From DAIPHL01 sp036771375 (GTDB lineage Bacteria; Synergistota; Synergistia; Synergistales; Synergistaceae), in contig DAIPHL010000056.1 in assembly GCA_036771375.1 (NCBI GenBank), positions 1 through 12,776 on the forward strand: DNA of 12,776 nt, in the 5' to 3' direction. A program made the position numbers and the translations under genes. Position 1 is the first letter of the stretch; each line of letters starts with the position of its first letter. The notes under the pieces were generated by a model. That model ran no database searches. It was not told where the DNA came from and was given only the letters and a program-made list of their open reading frames with translations. Of the stretch, positions 1-5,811 are shown in pieces.

Positions 1-97
1 GGTCGGCGCGGATTTTTGCCCCGGACCGTTCCGGTGATCGGACGGCCCGTCGGAAAGATCTGCCGCCGCATGGCGAAGAAGAGGGGGCGAAGGAATC
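1..97. other. Left-edge segment upstream of lpxD, no identifiable gene
   Basis: I see no recognisable protein, promoter or RNA here. On the plus strand, one frame (starting at base 3) stays open from the left edge to a TAG at 123-125. If it is the tail of an upstream gene, that gene overlaps lpxD by 28 bases. Another frame (starting at base 2) is open from the edge to a TGA at 35-37, encoding a short tail that ends in PGPFR. Neither tail is long enough to identify. In many diderms the gene before lpxD is an OmpH/Skp-type chaperone or BamA, but nothing here proves either. The bases just before lpxD contain a purine-rich ribosome binding site (CGAAGGA, 88-94). Confidence 0.4.
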
Positions 98-1138
98 ATG
101 GCCGTTGTCACACTGGCCGAGATAGCGAATCTTACGGGAGGCGTCCTGGTGGGCGACGGAAGCCGGGCCGTGTCGGGGATCTGTTCTCCAAGGGAGCCTC
201 GCCACGGGACGATCTGTGTGGTCTGGGACACGAAGGCCCTTGCGCTCGTCCCGGATTGTATACCGGTTCTCTGTGAACACGGGAGCATTCGGGGGCGCGA
301 CGGTGTCGAGATGGATTCACCGCGCGGCGCGCTGGTGAAGCTCCTTCCCCTTTTCGAACGACGGACGGCTCTTCTTCCTGGTGTACACCCGAGCGCCTGT
401 CTCCTCGAGAGCTGTGTCCTCGGAGAGGACGTCCATATCGGGCCGGGGTGTGTCGTCTCGGACGGTGCCGTTCTCGGCGACCGGGTCGTGCTTCAGGCGG
501 GGGTGTTCGTGGGACGGGGCGTTCTCGTGGGCGACGACAGCCGCGTCGAAGCCGGTGCGGTCTTGCAGGATTTCGTCGAGATCGGACGCCGCGTGATACT
601 GCACTCGGGAACGGTGATCGGCTGCGACGGCTTCGGGTTTGTCCCGGACGAGAGCGGGGCCTGGGTGAAAATTCCGCAGATCGGAACTGTTATAATAGAG
701 GACGACGTGGAGATCGGAGCGAACAGCTCCATCGACCGTGCGACGTTCGGCGTCACCCGGATCCGACGCGGAGCCAAGCTCGGTGCGTTGGTCCACATCG
801 CTCACAACTGCGATCTCGGCGAGGACTGCATGATGGTCGGTTTCAGTGGATTGGGCGGAAGCGTCAGGATCGGCCGGGGAAGCCTCGTCGCCGGGATGGT
901 CGGGGTCGCGGATCATGTCGAGATCGGCGAAGGCGTTACCGTCGCCGGCCGCTCCGGCGTGACGAAGAACGTCAAGGACGGCCTTACGATCTCCGGCTTT
1001 CCCGCACAGGAACATGGCGCGGAGAGGCGCTTTCAGGCCTCCCTGCGGCGCGTGCCCGGTCTTTACGAGCGCATGGTCAAACTCGAAAAGGAGCTGGAAG
1101 AGCTCAGGCAGAAGACGACGAGGGTGGATGATCGATGA
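98..1138 (+). CDS. lpxD: UDP-3-O-acylglucosamine N-acyltransferase LpxD
   Basis: LpxD moves a 3-hydroxyacyl chain from acyl-ACP onto the 2-amino group of UDP-3-O-acylglucosamine, the third step of lipid A synthesis, in the cytoplasm. The 346-residue product has the family's length and order. An N-terminal uridine-binding domain (about 1-95) is followed by a left-handed beta-helix of hexapeptide repeats (about 100-300; for example EDVHIG, DRVVLQ, DDVEIG) and a helical, charged C-terminus (about 318-346). The family block GCDGFGF...KIPQIG...EIGANSSIDRA is present, as is IAHN with the expected catalytic His at 236. The start follows CGAAGGA. The stop overlaps the lpxC start (ATGA). Oddly, the position that normally holds a Phe/Tyr pair gripping uracil reads V41 and A47 (motif GTICVVWDTKA). 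A perfect extended -10 sequence lies inside the gene at 688-696. Confidence 0.96.
   Translation: MAVVTLAEIANLTGGVLVGDGSRAVSGICSPREPRHGTICVVWDTKALALVPDCIPVLCEHGSIRGRDGVEMDSPRGALVKLLPLFERRTALLPGVHPSACLLESCVLGEDVHIGPGCVVSDGAVLGDRVVLQAGVFVGRGVLVGDDSRVEAGAVLQDFVEIGRRVILHSGTVIGCDGFGFVPDESGAWVKIPQIGTVIIEDDVEIGANSSIDRATFGVTRIRRGAKLGALVHIAHNCDLGEDCMMVGFSGLGGSVRIGRGSLVAGMVGVADHVEIGEGVTVAGRSGVTKNVKDGLTISGFPAQEHGAERRFQASLRRVPGLYERMVKLEKELEELRQKTTRVDDR
688..696 (+). promoter_or_regulatory. Possible extended -10 element inside lpxD
   Basis: The bases TGTTATAAT match the extended -10 consensus (TGnTATAAT) exactly and sit within lpxD, encoding Val-Ile-Ile with two ATA codons that are uncommon in these genes. 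No convincing -35 hexamer lies 16-18 bases upstream, though extended -10 promoters can do without one. It could drive lpxC and downstream genes. It could equally be chance, since roughly half a TATAAT per strand is expected in a window of this size and composition. Confidence 0.2.
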
Positions 1139-1959
1139 GAAGAAGACGGACGCTTCGAGAGGGAGCTCTCTTCGAAGGGATCGGCCTTCATACCGGTTCG
1201 TCCGTCTCTGTTCGCATCGAGCCCACCGGAATGTCGGGGGTCTTTTTTCGATTCGGCGACGCGCTCTATCCGGTCCGGGAGGCGTCGGTCCCGGATGTCG
1301 ACCGGTGTACAACCCTGCTCTTTCCGGGCGGGGAAAGGGTCCAAACGGTGGAGCACCTGCTCGGGGCCGTGGTGGGGATGCGGCTGGACGACGTCGTCAT
1401 CGAGACGGCCGGAGAGGAGCTGCCGATTCTGGACGGCAGCGCGCTTCCGTTCGCCGAACGGATCGCGGAGATCGGCTTTGTGGAAAATCCCGACCCGATG
1501 CGCGAGAGGTTCCTTCTCTCACCCGTCGCCGTCGAGGAAAAGGGCGCGTCGTGCGTGGCGTTGCCATCGGATTCGCTTCGCGTCACATACGTCGTGGATT
1601 ACGAAAATACGTCCGTGGGGCCCGAGACGGTCCGCTGCGTCGTGACGGACGAGTCTTTCCTGGACGACCTCGCCCCCGCGCGGACCTTCGTCTTTCTCTC
1701 CGAGGTGGAGGCTCTCCGGCGGAACGGGCTCGCCCGGGGCGGTACGCTCGACAATGCCCTCGTGATCGGCGAGAATGGCCCGGTCAACGAGGGAGGATTT
1801 CGGATCGCGAATGAACGCGCGGCCCACAAGGCGCTCGACCTGCTGGGAGATCTCGCGCTGACCGGTTTTCGCGTCAACGCGCACTTCATCTGTATCTGCG
1901 GGGGACACGGGCTGCATACCCGGCTCGCCCTCCGCCTGAGGGGACTTTTCCCCGCGTAA
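1135..1959 (+). CDS. lpxC: UDP-3-O-acyl-N-acetylglucosamine deacetylase LpxC
   Basis: LpxC is the zinc-dependent amidase that removes acetate from UDP-3-O-acyl-GlcNAc, the first irreversible step of lipid A synthesis, in the cytoplasm. The 274-residue product is a little shorter than the roughly 300-305 of proteobacterial forms. Both duplicated domains are visible. TVEHLL carries the general base E73 and zinc ligand H74. HKALD carries ligands H231 and D235. GGHGLH carries H258, matching the catalytic His 27 residues after the second ligand, the same spacing as in E. coli (H238/H265). GLARGGTLDNA and ILDGSALPF are family blocks. The start ATG overlaps the lpxD stop, with AGGGTGG seven bases before it, so translation is probably coupled. 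In enteric bacteria LpxC is controlled by proteolysis through its C-terminus; here the protein ends RGLFPA without an obvious degradation tail. Confidence 0.97.
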   Translation: MRRRRTLREGALFEGIGLHTGSSVSVRIEPTGMSGVFFRFGDALYPVREASVPDVDRCTTLLFPGGERVQTVEHLLGAVVGMRLDDVVIETAGEELPILDGSALPFAERIAEIGFVENPDPMRERFLLSPVAVEEKGASCVALPSDSLRVTYVVDYENTSVGPETVRCVVTDESFLDDLAPARTFVFLSEVEALRRNGLARGGTLDNALVIGENGPVNEGGFRIANERAAHKALDLLGDLALTGFRVNAHFICICGGHGLHTRLALRLRGLFPA

Positions 1960-1994
1960 GGTTTTCGGAGCTCATCCGGCAAGGAGGAAACCAT

Positions 1995-2501
1995 ATGGCT
2001 GGCGTCACGAACGAAACGGAAAAACAGGTATACGATATAAACACGATCAGGGAGTGTCTCCCGCATCGGTATCCCTTTCTTCTTGTGGACAGGATTTTGG
2101 AGGTCGACAGCGAGAAAAAAAGAGTCGTCGGAATCAAGAACGTCACGATCAACGAACCGTTTTTTCAGGGACACTTTCCGAACGAACCGGTGATGCCCGG
2201 CGTGTTGATCCTGGAGGCGATGGGACAGGTCGGATGCGTTCTGATGGCGATGGAACAGAAGAGGGAAGCGGTGCCGGCCGGCGAGAGGAGGATCGTCTTT
2301 CTGACGACCGTCCACGAGGCAAAGTTCAGAAAGCCGGTGATGCCAGGCGATCAGCTGCGGACCGAAGCGGAGCTGATCCGCTTTCGCGGCAAGGTCGGCA
2401 AGATGAAATTTACGGGACGGGTCGACGGAGAGATCGTCGCGGAGGCCACGATGGGTTTTGTCAGCGCCACGACCCTGACCGTTCAGGAATCGCAGGAATA
2501 A
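1995..2501 (+). CDS. fabZ: 3-hydroxyacyl-ACP dehydratase FabZ
   Basis: FabZ dehydrates 3-hydroxyacyl-ACP to trans-2-enoyl-ACP in fatty acid elongation. Its substrate pool is also the donor for LpxA and LpxD, which explains its place among lpx genes. The 168-residue product is a single hot-dog domain. PHRYPFLLVDR lies near residue 23 and the active-site helix is FFQGHFPNEPVMPG, with catalytic H60 and E74 fourteen residues apart, as in E. coli FabZ (H54/E68). About 12 extra residues precede the usual start. The assigned ATG is supported by a perfect AAGGAGG at 1981-1987 with a seven-base spacer. It follows lpxC after a 35-base gap, and lpxA starts four bases after its stop. Confusion with FabA is unlikely given the length and motif order. 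Confidence 0.97.
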   Translation: MAGVTNETEKQVYDINTIRECLPHRYPFLLVDRILEVDSEKKRVVGIKNVTINEPFFQGHFPNEPVMPGVLILEAMGQVGCVLMAMEQKREAVPAGERRIVFLTTVHEAKFRKPVMPGDQLRTEAELIRFRGKVGKMKFTGRVDGEIVAEATMGFVSATTLTVQESQE

Positions 2502-2505
2502 CGCC

Positions 2506-3336
2506 ATGGGAGGCGACGGAAGGGTCATTCATCCAACCGCGCTGGTGTCCCCCGATGCGGAGGTGGGCGAAGGCGTCTTCATCGGTCCCTACTCGATCGT
2601 CGACGCGGGAGCGAAAATAGGGGCCGGCACCCGTGTCGAGGCATACGTCAGGATTACGGGCCATGTCGAGATCGGAGAGAACTGTCGTATCTTCGAGAAC
2701 GGAGTGTTGGGACGCGAGCCGCAGGATCACGCCTTCGAAGGAGAGGTCTCCTATGTACGAATCGAAGACGACGTGGTCATCCGGGAGAACGTCACGATAC
2801 ACAGGGCGTCCGGGGAAGGGCTCGCCACCGTTGTGGGGCGCGGCACGATGTTGATGGAGGGATGCCATCTGGGGCACAACGTGCGTATCGGAGCCGAGTG
2901 CACCATCACGAACAAGGTGGGTTTCTCGGGGCACTGCCAGGTCGGCGACCATGTCGTGGTCGGGGGTATGAGCGGTTTCCATCAGTTCGTCCGGGTGGGT
3001 TCCTACGCCATGGTGGGCGGGCTTTCCAGGATCACCAGGGACGTCCCCCCCTACGCCATGGTGGCCGGATACCCCGCCCGCGTCTACGGACTGAACACCG
3101 TCGGGCTGCGCCGGAACGGCTTTTCCCAGGAGCAGCGGACGAGGATCAAAAACATTTACAAGCTCCTCTACGACGGGGGAATGCGTAAAGAAGAGGCCAT
3201 CGCCGAGCTGGAGCGGGTCTTTCCCGACGATCCCTTCGCGCGGGAGATCGCCGACTTTGCGAGAACACTCAAGCGCGGGCTGACCTCTTGGGTTTCGATC
3301 CGGGAGCGCGACTCGATGCCGGAGGCGGCGCTTTGA
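2506..3336 (+). CDS. lpxA: Acyl-ACP--UDP-N-acetylglucosamine O-acyltransferase LpxA
   Basis: LpxA starts lipid A synthesis by putting a 3-hydroxyacyl chain on O-3 of UDP-GlcNAc. The product is 276 residues, with a hexapeptide-repeat left-handed beta-helix (about 5-195) and a C-terminal helical domain starting near GLRRNGFSQEQ. The catalytic His is H124 in the block CHLGHNVRIG. VTIHRA, the QD pair, SGH and HQF are all in family positions. In E. coli, residue G173, thirteen after the His of HQF, acts as the acyl-chain ruler. Here that position (G172, after H159) is also Gly, which by analogy favours a long (about C14) chain rather than the C10 chosen when Met is present. The start has AGGAA (2494-2498) seven bases upstream. 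The stop overlaps the TTG start of kdsC. Confidence 0.97.
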   Translation: MGGDGRVIHPTALVSPDAEVGEGVFIGPYSIVDAGAKIGAGTRVEAYVRITGHVEIGENCRIFENGVLGREPQDHAFEGEVSYVRIEDDVVIRENVTIHRASGEGLATVVGRGTMLMEGCHLGHNVRIGAECTITNKVGFSGHCQVGDHVVVGGMSGFHQFVRVGSYAMVGGLSRITRDVPPYAMVAGYPARVYGLNTVGLRRNGFSQEQRTRIKNIYKLLYDGGMRKEEAIAELERVFPDDPFAREIADFARTLKRGLTSWVSIRERDSMPEAAL

Positions 3337-3815
3337 TTCGTCTTGTCGCGATGGATGTGGACGGTACTCTGACCGATGGTGGCCTGTACATCGGAGAGGA
3401 CGGGTCCGAACGGAAACGCTTTCACGTCCATGACGGGTACGGCATCAAGCTGCTCCGGGCGAGTGGAATCGAGGTCGCGTTCCTCAGCGGACGGCGCTCC
3501 GCGGCGACGGATCGCCGGGCCGAGGAGCTCGGCGTCTCGACGGTCGTAAACGGCGCGGGCGAAAAGCTCCCGATTTTGATGGAGATGGCGCGCAGAATGT
3601 CCCTGCTGCCGGAGGAGGTCTCGTTCATCGGAGACGATGTGCCGGACGTCGCGTGCATTCGATGGGCCGGGCTCGGGATCGCCGTCGCGAACGCGCGAAA
3701 GGAGGTCCTCGCGGCCGCGGATTGGGTGACGCCCTCTCGCGGAGGCTGGGGCGCGGTACGCGATGCGTCGGAGTATATACTGGAACGAAACGGAGCCGGC
3801 GGAGATCGCCCATGA
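3333..3815 (+). CDS. kdsC: 3-deoxy-D-manno-octulosonate 8-phosphate phosphatase KdsC
   Basis: KdsC is a HAD-family phosphatase that converts Kdo-8-phosphate, the product of KdsA, to Kdo. The first motif DVDGTLTDG gives nucleophile D8 and acid/base D10. LSGR forms motif II, a Lys in NGAGEK fits motif III, and GDDVPD (100-105) is the magnesium-binding motif IV. The tail SRGGWGAVRDASEYIL is the usual KdsC ending. At 160 residues it is a compact, cap-less form, as expected for this tetrameric subfamily. I chose the TTG at 3333 because GGAGG (3321-3325) lies seven bases upstream, the TTG overlaps the lpxA stop as TTGA, and the next in-frame ATG would sit at residue 7, directly before the catalytic motif. 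Its own stop overlaps the permease start (ATGA). Confidence 0.94.
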   Translation: MIRLVAMDVDGTLTDGGLYIGEDGSERKRFHVHDGYGIKLLRASGIEVAFLSGRRSAATDRRAEELGVSTVVNGAGEKLPILMEMARRMSLLPEEVSFIGDDVPDVACIRWAGLGIAVANARKEVLAAADWVTPSRGGWGAVRDASEYILERNGAGGDRP

Positions 3816-4936
3816 TTCCGGAGGATGCACGATTCTCGCACCGGTTCATCCTGGATCGCTTCGTCCTGGGACAGATGCTCGCGCCGTTTCTGTTCGGCAT
3901 CATGTCCTTTACCGTGATCCTGGTGGCCGGCAACCTCCTCTTCCGTCTCGCCGATCTCGTGATCCAGCGCGGCGTCCCGCTCTGGACGGTCGTGCGGCTT
4001 TTCATCTACTCTCTTCCCGGGGTCGTGGTGCTCACCATCCCCATGGGCTGTCTTCTGTCGGCCCTGCTCGGCTTCGGCGGTATGTCGGCCAACTCGGAGC
4101 TCGTCGCGCTGAAAGCCTCCGGGATTTCGTTCGGCCGCATCGTCCGCCCGGCGGTTGCGGCGGCCGCCGCCATGTCCCTTCTCGCGTTTGCGCTGAACGA
4201 GACGATCGTGCCCCTGAGCGAACGGGCCGCCGCGAACGTACTGCGCTACGACGTATTCATGAAGGTCCCGCCGGTGTTCAAGGAAAACGTCTTCATCCGC
4301 GAGGAGGAGAAGGGCTCGCTCCGCCGCGTCGTGTACATCGGTGCGGTCAGTCCCCGCACCGGCGAGATGGAGAACGTCCTGGTACAGGAGTTCGAGGATG
4401 GAAGCATCCGCCGTATCGTCTCGGCTCCGAGGGCCCTCTGGCAGGACGGCGAATGGTGGTTGGAATTCGGGCAGGTCTTCGAGGTCGTGCGCACCGGCGA
4501 GGTCAAGAAACTCTTCGGTTTCGAAAAGCAGAGGATGAACCTCGCCATGGCTCCGGCGGACATCGGCGCGAACAGCTCGGACCCCGAGGAGATGAGCTTG
4601 AAGGAGCTCTACCTGACCATGCGAAACGCCGAGAAACAGGGAAACGACGTCGGAAAGATCTGGATGCTCTTCAACCTTCGCATCGCGGTTCCCTGGGCGA
4701 GCGTGGTGCTCGTCCTCGTGGGCGCCTCCGTCGGAAGCCGCCCGCAACGGGCGAGCTCCAGCATGGGGCTCGGGCTCTCCGTCGTGATCGTCTTCGCGTA
4801 CTACGTGATCATGTCGTTCTGCAAGTCGCTCGGCGAAGCCAATTTCATTCCGGGCGTGCTTGCGGCATGGATACCCAACGCGGTCTTTCTCCTGATTGGC
4901 TCGATCCTGGCGAACCGCGCGAATCGATTTGCCTGA
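3812..4936 (+). CDS. LPS export permease of the LptF/LptG (YjgP/YjgQ) family
   Basis: This is one of the two related inner-membrane permease subunits that, with the ATPase LptB, extract LPS from the inner membrane and pass it to the periplasmic bridge. The 374-residue product shows three hydrophobic segments at about 22-44, 61-90 and 110-130. A polar region (about 135-285), expected to be the periplasmic jellyroll domain, follows, then three more segments at about 291-307, 318-337 and 345-368. The conserved cytoplasmic loop SANSELVALKASGIS (92-106), a hallmark of the family and the coupling site for LptB, is present. The sequence does not let me decide between LptF and LptG, so no symbol is given. 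The ATG overlaps the kdsC stop and has GGAG (3801-3804) seven bases upstream. A hairpin follows its stop. Confidence 0.9.
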   Translation: MIPEDARFSHRFILDRFVLGQMLAPFLFGIMSFTVILVAGNLLFRLADLVIQRGVPLWTVVRLFIYSLPGVVVLTIPMGCLLSALLGFGGMSANSELVALKASGISFGRIVRPAVAAAAAMSLLAFALNETIVPLSERAAANVLRYDVFMKVPPVFKENVFIREEEKGSLRRVVYIGAVSPRTGEMENVLVQEFEDGSIRRIVSAPRALWQDGEWWLEFGQVFEVVRTGEVKKLFGFEKQRMNLAMAPADIGANSSDPEEMSLKELYLTMRNAEKQGNDVGKIWMLFNLRIAVPWASVVLVLVGASVGSRPQRASSSMGLGLSVVIVFAYYVIMSFCKSLGEANFIPGVLAAWIPNAVFLLIGSILANRANRFA

Positions 4937-4943
4937 AAAAAAC

Positions 4944-4981
4944 GCCCCGCAGAAGACGGAGTCGTCTTGAGAGGGGCTTTT
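4944..4981 (+). terminator. Hairpin with T-run after the LptF/G-family gene
   Basis: GCCCC (4944-4948) pairs with GGGGC (4973-4977), and inside it AAGACG (4953-4958) pairs with CGTCTT (4963-4968) around a GAGT loop. The two stems are separated by a 4x4 internal loop. Four T residues follow directly. A run of A on the upstream side (4936-4942) could make it work in both directions. The structure lies eight bases after the permease stop and 33 bases before lpxI, so it probably ends or weakens transcription from the lpxD-side genes. The internal loop and short T-run suggest an imperfect terminator. Confidence 0.6.
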
Positions 4982-5013
4982 GCCGTACACATGTTTTTTA
5001 AGGAGGTTTTCTC

Positions 5014-5811
5014 ATGTCCGTTGCTCTGATCGCCGGCGAGGGAACTCTGCCGGAGGAAATCGCGCGTCGAATGGCGGGAAACGGCTGCAAACCGATCGTC
5101 TACGCCCTGCGCGAGAATTGTGACGGGTTGGTCGGCAGTGCGAGCGAGATCCTGCCCGTATGGCGAATGGAGCTCTCCGCGACGCTGAAGGACATGGCCG
5201 CGCGGGGCGTGAAAAAGGTCCTGTTCGCCGGGCTCGTCCCCAAGACCCTGATGTACCGTTCGGCCATGATGGACGAGACGGCGCGCTCCCTGCTCTCCTC
5301 CCTCGATGTGAGGGACGATCACTCCCTTCTCGGCGGCATCGTGAGGTTCTTCGAGCGGGCGGGGTTCGAGGTGATCGGCTACAGAGACATCCTGAGCGAT
5401 CTTCTCGCCACGGAGGGACGGATCGCGGGACGCGAGGCGACCGAAAACGAGATGGACGACGTCTTCTACGGGGTCGAAATCGCCCGCGTCGTCCTTCCTC
5501 TCTCCTTCGGGCAGAGCGTGATCGTGAGCGGAAAATCCGTCGTCGCGATCGAGGCGATGGAGGGGACCGACGCCGCCATTCTCCGGGCGGGCTCGCTCTG
5601 CAAGGAGGGTGTGATCGTGAAGATGATGAAACGCGGACAGGACGAGCGCTACGATATCCCCGTCGTCGGACCGCAGACCCTGCGTCTGATGGCCCGGGCC
5701 AGACTGACGTGCCTTGCCCTGCAGACGGGCCGGACCATGATTCTCTCGCCGGAGGCGTTCGCGAAGGCGGCCGAGGAGGAGAACCTCTCGGTCGTCGGCG
5801 TCGATTATTGA
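5014..5811 (+). CDS. lpxI: UDP-2,3-diacylglucosamine pyrophosphatase LpxI
   Basis: LpxI hydrolyses UDP-2,3-diacylglucosamine to lipid X plus UMP, filling the step done by LpxH in enteric bacteria. The 265-residue product fits the family. The N-terminal part opens with ALIAGEGTLPEEIARR. The C-terminal catalytic part carries GREATENEMDDVFYGVEIAR, AIEAMEGTDAAILRAG and KMMKRGQDERYDIPVVGPQT, whose D210/D214 region corresponds to the acidic site described for Caulobacter LpxI. The start is backed by a perfect AAGGAGG (5000-5006) with a seven-base spacer. It is the first gene after the hairpin, so it may need its own promoter or read-through; I find no clear promoter in the 77-base gap. Its stop TGA shares the A of the lpxB ATG, and pairing with lpxB is typical for lpxI. 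Confidence 0.95.
   Translation: MSVALIAGEGTLPEEIARRMAGNGCKPIVYALRENCDGLVGSASEILPVWRMELSATLKDMAARGVKKVLFAGLVPKTLMYRSAMMDETARSLLSSLDVRDDHSLLGGIVRFFERAGFEVIGYRDILSDLLATEGRIAGREATENEMDDVFYGVEIARVVLPLSFGQSVIVSGKSVVAIEAMEGTDAAILRAGSLCKEGVIVKMMKRGQDERYDIPVVGPQTLRLMARARLTCLALQTGRTMILSPEAFAKAAEEENLSVVGVDY

Noticed and set aside
3045..3051. Seven-base C and G runs (3045-3051 in lpxA, 7087-7093 and 7765-7771 in msbA, 12594-12600 in kdsD) as possible phase-variation tracts
   Set aside because: A few runs of this length are expected by chance at this GC content, they are shorter than typical phase-variable tracts, and they fall in conserved coding positions of essential genes.
3288..3332. An earlier ATG start for kdsC (3288)
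   Set aside because: It would add 15 residues that overlap the end of lpxA and precede the catalytic DVDGT motif without family support; TTG at 3333 has a well-placed GGAGG and the TTGA overlap.
3772..3781. Ten-base palindrome AGTATATACT near the end of kdsC, including a TATACT resembling a -10 box upstream of the permease gene
   Set aside because: No -35 partner is visible, the gene is already joined to kdsC by an ATGA overlap, and the codons (Tyr-Ile-Leu) fit the conserved KdsC tail.
3422..4990. Long minus-strand open frame (522 codons), and similar ones at 317-1312, 4801-6174, 6926-8644 and 10928-12325
   Set aside because: All lie opposite strong plus-strand genes with clear family motifs. 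Their translations are low-complexity, rich in Arg, His, Asp and Pro, and match nothing I recognise. High GC content creates such frames.
5160..5810. Upstream extension of the lpxB frame through lpxI
   Set aside because: The frame is open by chance, but LpxB homology begins at the ATG at 5811 and the upstream part overlaps the whole conserved LpxI sequence.
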